64,000 nucleotides of DNA. Source: Centrapalus pauciflorus (Eukaryota; Streptophyta; Magnoliopsida; Asterales; Asteraceae). The stretch lies in NCBI GenBank assembly GCA_020465985.1, contig JAANYP010004682.1, positions 62,001 through 126,000 on the forward strand, written 5' to 3'. Below are positions 33,933 through 45,576 of this stretch, piece after piece (the stretch's first letter is position 1; each line of letters opens with the position of its first letter). The notes under the pieces are model-generated. The model searched no databases. It was not told where the DNA came from and saw only the letters and a program-made list of their open reading frames with translations. Position numbers and translations under genes: made by a program.

Positions 33933-34035
33933 ATCTCCTTCCCATTGGATTGATCTCGTCCTCGAGATCATGTAGATTTGAACAGATCGGGGTATTTCGC
34001 CATCATCTCCGTCTTCGGCTCCCAAGTATGAATCG
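33933..34035 (-). pseudogene. G3 integrase C-terminal tail
   Basis: Across two frames, the minus strand gives an AKYPDLFKST-like end, followed by gacgagatcaatccaa and the LTR start. This is the chromodomain-like tail seen at the ends of T2 and T4. It is cut at 34035 by the T2 LTR. Confidence 0.65.
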
Positions 34036-36261
34036 TGTGACACCTTTGCCACAATAACCACAATCACAATACCCAGGATTAATTAGCAGCCCATAGTCAA
34101 CCTAGTCTGAAACACTTAGTTTGAAATAATACATAAATGTCATTTAAGTCAAACACGCTACAAAGTTTACATCGTTCCATTCTAAGTCTACATACTCAAT
34201 TTATTACAACCATCCCAAATAGTAGCAAAGGAATCTTCATTATTCAGTTACCAATTGAGTAGTAGTTATCCTCAAATACTTCAACAAATGACCTAGCTAG
34301 AAGGTCCAGCAGCGTATTTTCCCTTTCCTGAAAAATATCAACAACTAAATGAGAAGCAAAACTTAGTGAGTATAGAGATTATACATTCTACAAGCCTTTA
34401 TGCAGCACACAATGAGTAACACCGGCGACAAACGTCATGCACCGCTTCGCCCACGGAGTACGGAAACACAAATGAGCACACAGCTCCATCGTGTCATTTG
34501 CACGGAATAACACATTCAATTGAGATGGAATTTACCATCGGGCATGCTACACCTGCCCTTCGAGGCCATAGAGGGAGCTCAAGGTCATATAGCCTCGATA
34601 GCATCAATTTACCAGTTATAGCTCGAAATCCCATCACGTTGATGCACAACAAAGAACATGAAACATGTAATAACATGTAAAGAAGCAACAATGTGCATCA
34701 AAATAAACGCAAGTTAGTAGAGTGCCAAACGAATATAAATCAACATGCCTCAATGAACAAAAACTAGCATAAAACAAATGTAGACATATATAATCATAAG
34801 TACTCACAGTGGGTGCGTTAGTAAACTTCAATTATACTATTTCTTTCCGGGCTTTCAACCTGAATCACAATTTTACCCCACTGTGTGTTTAACAACACCA
34901 CAAGGGACCTATCACATTATTAATAGGAAAATACCATCAATGTCTATATGTCATTATTTTCCATCAAATTTTACAAGTTAAAATGCTCAACATCGGACCC
35001 ACCATCCGAAGATTCATAATTAAAACCCAAGATTCGTATCTTTACTAGGTCCGAATAACCCATTATTCAATGTTATTATATTATATTAAAGTTATATAAA
35101 AAAATCTGACTTTTATTCCAAAAGTTCGGGTCTCTTAATCCAGAACCGAAGTTCGCTTTAGCTGAGGCCGACTCACTGAGTCACCCTGCTTGACTCAACG
35201 AGTCGAGGTCTGAAATTCGGATCCTCGGCCGAAGTTCGATCCTACCCGAAGTTCGGTTCTTAACACTTAGAAGAAATCTTACCTGCTTGATATTCTAACC
35301 CTACTTGACTCAACGAGTCGAGGTCTGAAATTCGGATCCTCGGCCGAAGTTCGATCCTACCCGAAGTTCAGGTCTTAACACTTAGAAGAAATCTTACCTG
35401 CTTGATATTCTTGGCGACTCGCCGAGTCACCATGATCGACTCGATGAGTCGACATGTAGTTCAGCAGGTCGCAGCCTACGAGTTTTGCTTAAAAATTCAC
35501 CAAACTTATTTTTATTAAAATGCAAATCATACAAATGATATATTAACATATATTGAGTGTTTCTAAACCATTTTCCCTAACAATAACACTGATTTTTATC
35601 CAGATTTGACCAAAAATGGAGAAAAACTTCATGAACAATAAAGTTCATGAAACTTCATATTTCTTACCTTCTTGATTGAATCCGTGATTGATTCTTGTTT
35701 CTGATGCTTATAAGGACTTCAAATGATGTTTTCAACTATAATAACATTAAGCAACAACAAATTATCAGATTTAAATTCCGAATTTTGCATCTTAAACACA
35801 TCTAAGAAAACCTCAACTTAAAAATCATATTTCATACCTTAATGGACTTGGATCTCAATATTTTCAGCTTTAATCCACGAATTTCTTCAACCAAATTCGA
35901 TTTCCAGCGGATTATTGAGAGAGTTTTGGGTGTGATATGAAGATAGAAAGTTGCAAATGTGAGTTTGAAAGACTCAAAGAGTCTTTTATTCTCCACTTTT
36001 GGTTATTTACACAAGTGGTCCCTCCACTTGTATATCTTCTTTAAATGAAGTTTCAATTATTATATTTTCACCACCACCATTTAAATTTCACCATACTCAT
36101 TTATAAATTGAAATTCTAAAATTCTTAATTAGTTAAAATCAATCAACTTTTAATATCCCCAATAAAGAGACTTTCATTAATAATCCAACTCGATTACATT
36201 TAAGTACGAAATTTAAACTAAATATCCCCAAATTACAATATGAAAATCTTAGGATGTTACA
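34036..36261 (-). repeat. T2 3' LTR, 2226 bp
   Basis: On the minus strand it starts TGTAACATCC and ends GGTGTCACA; its length is within a few bases of the T1 LTR. It holds a palindrome-rich zone (34980-35470) with a 115-bp tandem duplication. The small frames at 34494-34831 carry no recognisable protein. Confidence 0.85.
35185..35412. repeat. 115-bp tandem duplication in the T2 LTR
   Basis: The block from tgactcaacgagtcgagg to gcttgatattct occurs twice in a row with a period of 115 bp and few differences. Each block contains GACTCaacGAGTC and GAAGTTCGG palindromic cores. Single related palindromes (GACTCgccGAGTC, GACTCgatGAGTC) flank it. Confidence 0.85.
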
Positions 36262-36298
36262 GCATGGGCTCCAACATGCTCAAACTTCGTCCTCGAAG

Positions 36299-36694
36299 TT
36301 ACATGGATTCGAACAGACGTGGATACTTCATTAGCATATCAGCTTTTGTTTCCCTAGTGTGGTTTGCTCCTTTGTGATGCTTCCAACATATCAACACCAT
36401 TTCTATCTCTTTGTTCCATAGCTTTTTGACCTTTGTGTCCAAAACACACTCACGTTCTTCCACATATCGGAGTCTTTCATCTATCTGCAACTCGGTATGA
36501 TCAGCCCGATCTTCATTCCCAGCAGTGAAGGATTTCGTAAGGTTTCCCACATGAAACACCGGGTGTCTTCCTGACATCTCCTTAGGCAACTCCAAACGAT
36601 ATGATTGATTCCCAACCTTTTCAATTATTCTAAACCGGTCAACAAACCTCGGTGCCAGCTTGCCTCTTTTTACAAAACGAGTAACACCTCTCAT
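36299..36694 (-). pseudogene. T2 integrase C-terminus with chromodomain-like tail
   Basis: 132 codons: RGKLAPRFVDRFRIIEKVGNQSYRLELP, HPVFHVGNLTKSF, ERECVLDTKVKKLWNKEIEMV and ADMLMKYPRLFE. This is the GPF/Y-like segment followed by the chromodomain-like tail. Upstream (36695-36962) the linker is readable in broken frames, including a PTCWK-like piece near 36880. The LTR starts 38 bp downstream. Confidence 0.85.
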
Positions 36695-36962
36695 CGGTGA
36701 TACATTCTATAAACTCAATCATTTACTTCAAAACTGGTTGGTTTGTGCCTCCTATCATGGTAACATTTTTGTTGATCCTGGGCCGCTTTCATATTCTGTC
36801 TGACCAATTGTATCTTCTCGTTAGTCTCTTGTAATAGTGTCGATCCAGCAATCGGGGTTTCTCCTGCCTCTTTCCAACATGTAGGAGTCCTACATCTTCT
36901 CCCATACAGTGCTTAAATGGTGCTTTCTTAATCGTTGCATGATAACTATTATTGTACGAGAA

Positions 36963-37889
36963 TTATATCAGTGGTAGATGGTCATCCCAATTACCTCCAA
37001 GATCTAAAACGCATGATCGCATCATATCTTCAAGTGTGAGGACGGTCCTTTCACTTTGGCCATCAGTTTGCGGACGATAGGTCTTACTCATTGCGATCCT
37101 TGTAACCAGTCCTTCTTGTAACGCAGAACAAAAGTTGGAGGTGAAACGGCTATCTCGATATAATATTATAGACTTTGGAACTCCATGTCGAGATATGATC
37201 TCACTCATGTAAATATGTGCTAGACTCTCCAAAGAATAACTTTCTCGAATTGGTATAAAATATGCAGAATTAGTCAATCTGTCCACAATGACCCTCACAA
37301 TATCATGTTAACGTCTAGTCTTTGGTAACTTGGTAACAAAATCCATGGTAATATGTTCCCACTTCCATTCAGGAATGGGAAGTGGTTGTAAACTACAGTA
37401 CGGTTGTTGGTGCTCAGCTTTGACTAGTCTACAAGTTCTGCAACGTTCAACAAACTGCCCAATATCCTTCTTTAATTCCGGCCACCAGAAGTCTGCTTTC
37501 AAATAACTATACACCTTTGTACTTCCAGGGTGAACTAAAAACTTAGATTGATGCGCCTCTTTTATAACCAGTTTTCTCAAGCCCCCAAACTTTGGCACCC
37601 AGATCCTTTCGTAAACAGCCTTCAAGCCAGTCTCATCAGATTCCATAATCTTATTCTGCACCCTTATGTCCTCAGCGCCAATATTTTCTTCCTTTAAGGC
37701 TTCTCTTTGAGCAGCTCTAACATCATCGACGATTTTGGAGGTTAACATTGTAGCAGTCATCACATAACAACAATCCTTAGAGTATGCTTTGCGGCCGAGG
37801 GCAGCAACCACTACATTGGCCTTACTAGGATGATAAAGTATCTCACAGTCGTAGTCTTTAATCCATTGCATAGACCTACCTTGTCTCAT
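36963..37889 (-). pseudogene. T2 RNase H end and integrase core
   Basis: Two frames read on: 37889-37308 has DYDCEILYHPSKANVVVAAL, a zinc region (CRTCRLVKAEHQQPY) and ITMDFVTKLPKTRR. After a TAA where T1 has Gln, 37298-36963 has VDRLTNSAYFIPI, LYRDSRFTSNF and DGQSERTVLTL. The second catalytic Asp region reads ILYRDS where T1 has VSDRDS, so that Asp is replaced by Tyr. Confidence 0.85.
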
Positions 37890-38729
37890 GTTAGGTTCCT
37901 TCTAGCTGAAGATGTACTTTAGGCTCTTGTGGTCAGTATACAGTTGACACTTAGTTCCATATAAGTAGTGTCGCCACAATTTCAAAGCAAACGTGACAAC
38001 AGTCATTTCCAGGTCGTGAGGTGAGTAGTCTTTCTCATGCTGCTTTAGCTGTCTTGAAGCATAAGCAATAACCTTCCCACGTTGCATCAGTACAACACCT
38101 AATCCCAGACTCGATGCATCCGTATAGACTACAAAATCTTCATTACCCTCAGGTAGGGCAAGTATCGATGCGTCGCTTAAACTTTTCTTCAAAATTTCGA
38201 ATGCTTCTTATTGTTCAGCTTCCCACACAAACTACGCATTCTTTTTCGTCAATGCAGTCAAAGGTACTACAATATTTGAGAAATCTTTTATATACCTTCG
38301 GTAATAACCAGCTAAGCCCAAGAAACTCCTAATCTCAGTGGCAGTACGGGGCGACTCCCAATTCTTTATCGCTTCCACTTTAGCCGGATCCACCGAGATT
38401 CTAGCTCCAGAAATCACATGCCCTAAAAATTGAATCTGTTGTAACCAAAACTCACACTTTTAGAATTTGGCATACAACCTTTACTTTCTCAATAGCTCCA
38501 ATAACTCCTTCGGATGAATAGCATGCTCAGCTTCAGACTTAGAGCATACTAGAATATCATCGATAAATACAATTACCGATTTGTCCAACATCGGTCTACA
38601 AACTCTGTTCATTAGGTCCATGAAAGCAGCTGGGGCATTGGTCAACCCAAATGGCATAACCAGGAACTCATAATGCCCATAACGAGTCCTCAAAGTCATT
38701 TTCGGCACATCCTCCTCTCGAACTTTCAA
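37890..38729 (-). pseudogene. T2 RT palm and RNase H
   Basis: 38729-38481 holds MPFGLTNAPAAFMDLMN and VIVFIDDILVCSK, so the RT metal box is intact here, unlike in T1. 38417-38232 has RSFLGLAGYYRRYIKDF; 38192-37902 has VVYTDASSLGLGVVLM and TDHKSLKYIFS. The breaks between are single stops or shifts; the one at about 37900 is Gln to TAG relative to T1. Confidence 0.85.
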
Positions 38730-39865
38730 CTGGTGGTACCCTGATCACAGATCAATCTTTGAAAAGAAACTAGCTCCATGCGGCTGATCAAATAAATCAT
38801 TAATTCTCGGCAACGGATACTTATTCTTTATGGTTACTTTGTTTAACTCCCTGTAATCGATACACATTCTCATCATGTCATCCTTCTTCTTTACAGATAA
38901 TATTGGCACTCCCCATGGTGAACAACTTGGTCGAATGAAGCCCTAATGTAACAATTCCTGAAGCTGTTTCATCATTTCTTGCATTTTGGATGGAGCAAGA
39001 CGGTGCAGAGAACGAGGTATCGAGGTAGCTCCGGGGATTAAATCAATTCGAAATTCCACTTGTCTCTCAGTTGGCACACAAGACAAGTCTTCTAGAAACA
39101 CATCCAGGAATCCAGATACAACAGGCACATCGGCAACAGTTTCTTTTCTGCTTTGGCATCAATAGAATATGCCAAAAACGACTCACAGCCCTTAGCAACC
39201 AGCTTTCTGGCCTTACCAATCGTCAGCAGACAAAAATCCTCATTTCTCCGATCACTATATATGCATATCTCTCGCCCCTCCGGAGTAGTTGTCTTTATCA
39301 TTCTCTTCTAGCAGACTATGTGGGCCTCATTCACAATCAACCAGTCCATCCCGGCTATTACATCAAACTCGCCGAATTATATTGGAATTAAGTCAAGATT
39401 GATGACTACATCTTCGATTACTAAGGTACAATTACGATATACTTGATCTACTTTAACTAAAGTGTTACTAGCAGATTCAATATCAAGCACAACAGATAAC
39501 TTAGAGAAAGACATCGACAGTTGTTGAGCAAAAGCAGTAGATACAAATGACCGATTGGCACCAGAATCAAACAGAACTCGTGCAGACATAGAATTAATAA
39601 TAAAAACACCCATGACTAACTCTAGGTCTTCCTTAGCCTCTTCTGTAGTGATTTGAAATGCACGAGCAGGTGCCCTTGGTGGCTGGTTCCTGCGGCTGAT
39701 TGAACCACCACTTGATCCCCTAGAAGATCGTGTTGAAGATGGAGCAGCTGGAGTTTCCTTTTTTACAATTCCTACTACAATGCCTCCATTTCCCACACTT
39801 ATGGCAGGCATCGGCTTTTCGTGGGCATTCATTTTGATAATGACCCAATTCTCCACAACAAAGTT
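38730..39865 (-). pseudogene. T2 gag knuckle, protease and RT start
   Basis: From 39865: CCGELGHYQNEC and a second knuckle, then a Ser/Arg-rich linker, then the protease VLFDSGANRSFVS (D-S-G). After 39377 the frame shifts: 39301-39092 has TTPEGREICIYSDR and 39128-38943 the RQVEFRIDLIPG segment. The first RT motifs (38940-38750) are readable only in pieces. All parts align in order with T1. Confidence 0.8.
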
Positions 39866-40050
39866 GTGGGAAACGCTAGGAGGTTTCCCTTAAATATTAA
39901 AACCAAGTATGATGGGCTTACAAATTATACCCCTCAACTTCTAAATAAATTAAACAACTTACAAATGAAAGAAGATAAATTACATGGAAATAGTATTTCA
40001 ACTAACTGTTACAAAATAGAATCCACAGGATTGAAATTTAATCTGTAACA
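39866..40050 (-). repeat. Truncated copia LTR related to the C1 LTR
   Basis: On the minus strand it starts TGTTACAGATT, and words such as acccctcaactt, attgaaat and atggaaat follow in the same order as in the C1 LTR. It is cut where T2 begins. Divergence from C1 is considerable. Confidence 0.55.
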
Positions 40051-40425
40051 ATTTTTAATATATATTTGTATTGTTAAAATCTAATAAACTAAAAGGTAAA
40101 GATAGACATATTATTTTTTATAACAAATGTATATTAGAATGATGTTATTATTTACCGTGACCTATTAATTTTCTATATTCTTGTAACCTTTTATTATATT
40201 ATAATTAATAATATATTAGAGTATTAGATTTTATTAGATTTGATTTGAATTTAGAATAGATATTATTAGATTTGGATAGATATAGTCTATATTTTATAAT
40301 TAATCACTTAATTATATTTTATTTTATTTTTAAATAGAAAAATTCTATAATGCACGTGAGAACAATAAGGAAAAAAACGATATGGAAAAAGATAAAGTAT
40401 GATAGAAAACAAACCAATAGAACCT
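40051..40425. other. AT-rich sequence, nothing recognised
   Basis: The AT content is very high, with tattaga and ttatatt words and no open frame of note. The last 60 bases may be leader of the minus-strand CRM-family LTR that follows. Confidence 0.6.
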
Positions 40426-41473
40426 GGCTTTGATACCAAATGATGTGATCTCACCTGATGAATATGAGACTGATCACGAGTTTCCCGATCGTTCTATTGG
40501 ATGTTATTATGAGAAATGGATAAAACAGCGACCCGTTGCCTATAAACGAGGCAAGAACCTTGGTATAGATGGTGAAATCACGACCCATTGCCTATAAAGA
40601 TTCAAGAACCTTGATATAAGAAAACGTCACAACCATCCCCACCAAGTTGATTAATAAGTTTTGAATGCCACAAGCTAGAACACTTGATAAGTTCTAAAAG
40701 TTCGTAAGGAACAAGAAGAGTTAAAAGCTCACAATATTACTCAAATGAATGATGATCACAAAAGAGAACTTCGGCCACTATTATAGATGAAAATATAAGG
40801 AAGATCAACCATCTCGATAATTAACAAAAGCTATCACGATAAGAGATCAAAAAAGCAAAACTAACTATCAAATGGGCCTTTCTTGACATTTCACCACATA
40901 AATCTTCTAGACCGTGTCTTGGTTAATTATATCTTACAAAACCCATGGTATCCTCCAAGTAAATGGTCATGACCTTCAAAATTCCTTAAAATGAAGAGAA
41001 TACTTTCAAATTTCCTTGTAATTAATCTTGACAAGTGCATTGAACATGGACACTCTTTTGGGCATCTTCTTGGATGTGGTAGATGGTCCTTTATTGGGAT
41101 TTAATATTCTTGAAAAGATAGGGAAAAGTCTTAGCATTCATTTGGCTTTTATTTGACTCAACTCGGGCTTGAAATGAGTGAGTCATGGACAAAACATGGG
41201 CTAAGTGTGGGGCTGGCCGAAATTCTTTATTCATGTGCTAGGTTTAACCACAACTTGGGCCATGAAAACATGGGCTAATTTTGGGCTTCAACTTGTAGAA
41301 AAATTAGGAAGATTGCTTGGTTATTTTGCGAAGACACAGGAGCATTATTCCGGCAAGATTTAATCAGTCCATCGGTAGCATCTTGGAACATCTTGGAATT
41401 AGACCTTGTGAGAGACTCGATCTTCCACATTAATGGATCTTCATCATCTTGACCATTGGATGGGTTCTCATCA
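40426..41473 (-). repeat. CRM-family 5' LTR with primer site, minus strand
   Basis: The LTR is 40441-41473 (1033 bp), reading TGATGTGATC to TTCTCATCA. A primer site lies left of it at 40426-40440 (minus strand TTTGGTATCAAAGCC). The internal region would lie leftwards but is lost within about 100 bp. Confidence 0.85.
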
Positions 41474-42470
41474 TTCTTGTTCCTTACGAACTTATAGAAC
41501 TTATCACGTGTTCTAGCTTGTGGCGTTCGAAACTTATCAATAAACTAGGTTGATAAGAACCTGTCCAAGGACCGAGATGACGAAGATCTGTTAAGGTGGA
41601 AGATCGGACCTATCACAATATCAAAATCCAAGATGTTCCAGGATGCTCTCAATGGACTGATTAAATATTGTCGGAATCAAGCTCCCGTTTGTTCGCAAAA
41701 CAACCAAGCACGCTTCCTAATGTTGATCCAAGTTGAAAACTAATTATAGTCCAAGCTTTGGAGCCCAAGTTCTCACTTTAATCCACAAAAGCCCAAAAAT
41801 AAATAAAATTCGGCCAAGCCCACCCATGTGCATTGTTTTGGCCATAACTTCCTCATTTTAAGCCCAATTTGAGTGAAATAAAATCCCACTTCAACCTTAG
41901 CCTTTTTCCTATATTTTCAAGAATAAAAAAGGCCCAAAATATATCCTTAGCCAGGTCCATGAATCTGCCTAAAAATTGTGAGTTTTTAACTCTTATTGTT
42001 CCTTACGAACTTTTAGAACTTATCGAGTGTTTTAGCTTGTGGTGTTCGAAACTTATCAATCAACTTGGTGGGGTTGATTGTGGCGTTCTCTATACCCAAA
42101 GTTCTTGCCCCGTATATAGGCAACGAGTCGCGGTTCTACTTATATCAAGGTTCTTGTCTCGTTTATAGACAACGGGTCGCGGTCCTATCCAAGTTACTTG
42201 AAACAACCATTAGAACGATTGGGCAATCGTGATCTATCACACATTCATCGGGTGAGATCACATCATTGGTGGGGTTGGTTGTGGCGTTTTCTTATACCAA
42301 GGTTCTTGCCTCATTATAGGTAACGGGTCACAGTTTCACCATCTATACCAAGGTTCTTGCATCGTTTATAGGCAACAGGTCACAATTCTATCCATTTCTC
42401 ATAATAACATCTAATAGAATGATCGGGCACCTCGTGATCGATCTCCTATTCATCGGGTGAGATCACATCA
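41474..42470 (+). repeat. Rearranged CRM-family LTR pieces, plus strand
   Basis: Three pieces lie in a row: a mid-LTR scrap (41474-41550), an LTR with a deleted middle (41551-42265), and the last 205 bp of another (42266-42470). Both of the last two end in GATCACATCA. The final piece is followed by a primer site, so together they serve as the 5' LTR of the gag remnant to the right. Confidence 0.75.
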
Positions 42471-42471
42471 T

Positions 42472-42486
42472 TTGGTATCAAAGCCA
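42472..42486 (+). promoter_or_regulatory. Primer binding site of a CRM-family element
   Basis: TTGGTATCAAAGCCA starts one base after the LTR end. A T-rich leader with a run of about 16 T follows near 42540. Confidence 0.85.
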
Positions 42487-42913
42487 CTTCTATTGGTTTG
42501 TATTCTATCATATTTTATTTACTTTCCGTGTCGTTTTATTTTTTTTTTTTTTTTGTTTCTTCTTGTTCTTATCTTGGATTACAAGTAATTGTAGTGGATC
42601 TTGTCACAAGTTGACTTGATTACTATTATCAAGAAATAAAGAAGTTGGTATTTTGGATTCTTTATATTAATTCATGTAGTTTTGTTCCTCAATAAAATAG
42701 TGAAAAGAGTAGAAAAGTATAAAAAAACTATCAATGTGAAAAAAAAAAAGTAGAGATGAAAAAGTGAAAGAAAAAAATGGAGGAACGTTAATAATTTTGT
42801 TTAATATTATATTTCTTTTTCGGTTGGTTACCCTCACGTTTATATAAATTGTTTGGTATGTTTTGAATTCTTCAAGGCCACAATCCAAACTTGATTTTGC
42901 TTTCTTTTAGTTT

Positions 42914-43615
42914 GTGATTAGTAGACGAAGAAATGAAGAGAGACCCATCGATACTTGGGAAGAAATGAAGAGGGTCATGAGGCGACGTTTTGTACCAATT
43001 CTGAAGCAAGGAAGTAAGTCTGTTGACGATTACTTTAAAGAAATAGAGGTTGTTATGATCCGGGCGAATATTCAAGAGGATCGAGAAGCTACCATGGCGA
43101 GGTTCTTAAATGCTCTCAATTATGAAATTCGAGATCGTGTTGAGGTCCACCATTATGTTGAGATCGAGGACATGGTTCATATGGCAGTTAAGATTGAAAA
43201 GCAACTCAAGAGAGAGGGTGAGTCAAGAACGATTGCTTGGAAAACAAGTAGATCCAAAAGGCTGGAAAATTCAAACTATTCTAATCCCAAATCTGGAACA
43301 AAAAACCATTCAAAGGAGAAAACAAGTTCTGAAGTTCCTAAGACTCGTGATATAAAATGTATAAAGTGTCTTGGCAGGGGTCATATTGCAAGTCAATGTC
43401 CCAAACAAGCTTGAAATGGTGATTAAAGAAGATGGAGAAATCGATACAGATGCTTCTGAATCCTCACACGAAGACACAGATGGGGAAGAAGAGCTAGCAA
43501 TTGAAGGAGAATTGTTGGTGGCAAGACGAGGCTTAGCACTCATTTTAAGGAAGACGATGATGCACAAAGGGAGAACATCTTTCACACCCGGTGCTATGTT
43601 CAAGGCAAGGTATGT
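42914..43615 (+). pseudogene. CRM-family gag, fused to an LTR by deletion
   Basis: 42914-43414 has DTWEEMKRVMRRRFVP, SVDDYFKEIEVVMIRANI and a knuckle CIKCLGRGHIASQC. A frame change at about 43410 leads to an acidic linker and GELLVARRGL; the expected protease lead-in (ENIFHTRC-like) is visible in a shifted frame up to 43615. There the LTR start TGATGAGAACC follows directly, so protease, RT, RNase H and integrase are all deleted. Confidence 0.85.
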
Positions 43616-44334
43616 TGATGAGAACCATCTAATGTTCAAGATGATGAAGATCCATTAAGGTGGAAGATTGGGCCTATCACAAGTCTAAATCCAAGATGTT
43701 CGAAGATGCTACCAATAGACTAATCAAATCTTGCCGGAATAATGCTCTCTTGTCTCCACAAAATAACCAAGCAAGCTCCTAATCTTGCTACAAGTTGAAA
43801 CCTAAGATTAGCCAATGTTTTCAGGACCCAAGTTGTGGTTATTTATCCAAACATAGCCCATGAATAAAGAATTTCAGTCAGCTCTTAGCTCATGTTTTGT
43901 CCATAACTCACTCATTACAAGCCCGATTTTAGTCAAATAAAAGCCCAATGAAAGCTAAGCCTTTTCCCTATCTTTTCAAGAAGAATTAAGCCCAATAAAG
44001 GACTATTTGCCACGTCAAAAAATCTGCCCAAAAGAGTGTCCATGTTCAATGCACTTGTCAAGATTAATTATAAGGCAACTTGAAAGTCTTCTCTTCATTT
44101 CAAGGCATTTTGAAGGTCATGGCCATCTAGTTGGAGGATACTAAGGGTTTTGCAAGATACAATGAACCAAGACACATTCTAGAAGAATCAAGTGGTGAAA
44201 TGTCAAGAAGACCCTTTTGATAAGTCGTTGTGCTTATTTAATCGCTTATCGTGATAGCTTTTGTTACTTATCTAGGTGGTTGGTTTTCCATATATATTCA
44301 TCCATAAATAGTGGCCAAAGTTCTCATTTGTAAT
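43616..44334 (+). repeat. CRM-family 3' LTR, plus strand, interrupted
   Basis: It starts TGATGAGAACC and follows the CRM1 LTR to the segment catttgtaat, where a minus-strand LTR of the same family begins. In CRM1 the sequence goes on cattcttgattt, so about one third of the LTR lies beyond the insertion or is lost. Confidence 0.85.
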
Positions 44335-45301
44335 TGATGTGATCTCACCAGATGAACATGAGATTGATCACGAGTTGCCCGCTCGTTCTATTGGATGTAA
44401 TTATGAGAAATGGAAAGGACCGCGACCCGTTGCCTATAACGAGGCAAGAACCTTGGTATAGATGGTGAAACCGCGACCCGTTGCCTATAATGAGGCAAGA
44501 ACATTGGTATAAGAACACGCCACAACCAACCCCACCAAGTTGATTGATAAGTTTCGAACAGCACAAGTATAGAAACTTGATAAGTTCTAGAAGTTCATAA
44601 TGAACTAAAGAGCTAAAAGCTCACAATTTCATTCAAGTCAAGCATCCTTACAAATGTTTCAATTGGCCTCTATTTATAGATAAAATATAAGGAAAACCAC
44701 CCATCTAGATAAGTAACAAAAGCTATCACGCTAAGCTATCAAATAAGTAAAACTACTTATCAAAAGGGCCTTCTTGACATTTCACCACTTGAATCTTATA
44801 GAATATGTCTTGGTTCATTGTGTCTTGCAAAAACCCTTAGTATCCTCCAAGTAAATGGTCATGATCTTCAAAATGCCTTGAAATGAAGAGAACTTTCAAT
44901 TTGCCTTGTACTTAATCTTGACAAGTGCATTGAACATGGACACTCTTTTGGGCAGATTTTTGGACGTGGCAAATAGTCTTCTATTGGGCTTTATTCTTCT
45001 TGAAAAGATAGGGAAAAGGCTTAGCTTTCATTGGGATTTTATTTGACTCAAATTGGGCTTGAAATGAGTGAGTTATGGACAAAACATGGGCTAATTGTTG
45101 GGTTGGCCGAATTTTATTAATTTATGGGCTTTTATAGATAAAAGCAACACAACTTGGCTACAAACACTAAAACCAATCTTGATCCACGATTTGGATTACA
45201 ATAAGAAACTTGATTGATTATTTTGTGAAGCAACGTGAACATTATTTAGCAAAGCTTTACTTGAATCCACATCTTATTTGCCCATTGTTAGTATCATATC
45301 A
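44335..45301 (-). repeat. Mini-element 3' LTR
   Basis: 967 bp from TGATGTGATC to ATCATATCA. It has two tandem copies of the roughly 48-bp gcctata...aaccttggtata unit, where the partner LTR at 45577 has one copy and a remnant. The TATA box on the minus strand is near 44670. Confidence 0.85.
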
Positions 45302-45576
45302 TTCTCCCCCTCTTGAGAGTGATTTGTCCTCAAATCGGCACGTGTATATTGCATAGAACTTTTGAAAATCAAAGAACACAAAAATTAATGAGGATCTTTC
45401 TCCACCTTTTTCCGCTTTCTTTTTTTTTTTTCATATTTTTTGTGTTTTCTTATCCTTCTTTTTTCAATAGACTTTTCTCTAATTTTTACTTTAAAGAAAT
45501 TAAAAATAAGACGAGAAAGAACATAAGATAGAATTGATAAATAAAACAAACCAATAGAAGTGGCTCTGATATCAAA

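Larger units (their letters stand above)
31797..34035 (-). mobile_element. Degraded minus-strand gypsy LTR debris (G3)
   Basis: No intact gene. 31797-32640 resembles the second half of a Tekay-like LTR read on the minus strand. 32646-33932 runs, on the minus strand, from TGTAACATCC to GGGTGTTACA and may be one LTR or two fused. 33933-34035 is a short integrase tail. CRM1 abuts on the left and T2 interrupts on the right. Confidence 0.6.
34036..39865 (-). mobile_element. T2: Tekay-like chromovirus, same family as T1, 5' truncated
   Basis: The minus strand reads gag knuckle, protease, RT, RNase H and integrase from 39865 to 36299, then the 3' LTR (34036-36261). Protein sequence is very close to T1 throughout. 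The 5' LTR and most of gag are missing; at about 39865 the knuckle adjoins a copia LTR piece. It inserted into the G3 integrase tail. Confidence 0.85.

Noticed and set aside
42540..42560. Poly-T run considered as a polymerase III terminator or the tail of a SINE or LINE
   Set aside because: It lies in the leader right after a primer site of a CRM-family LTR element, with no A/B box or element body near it.
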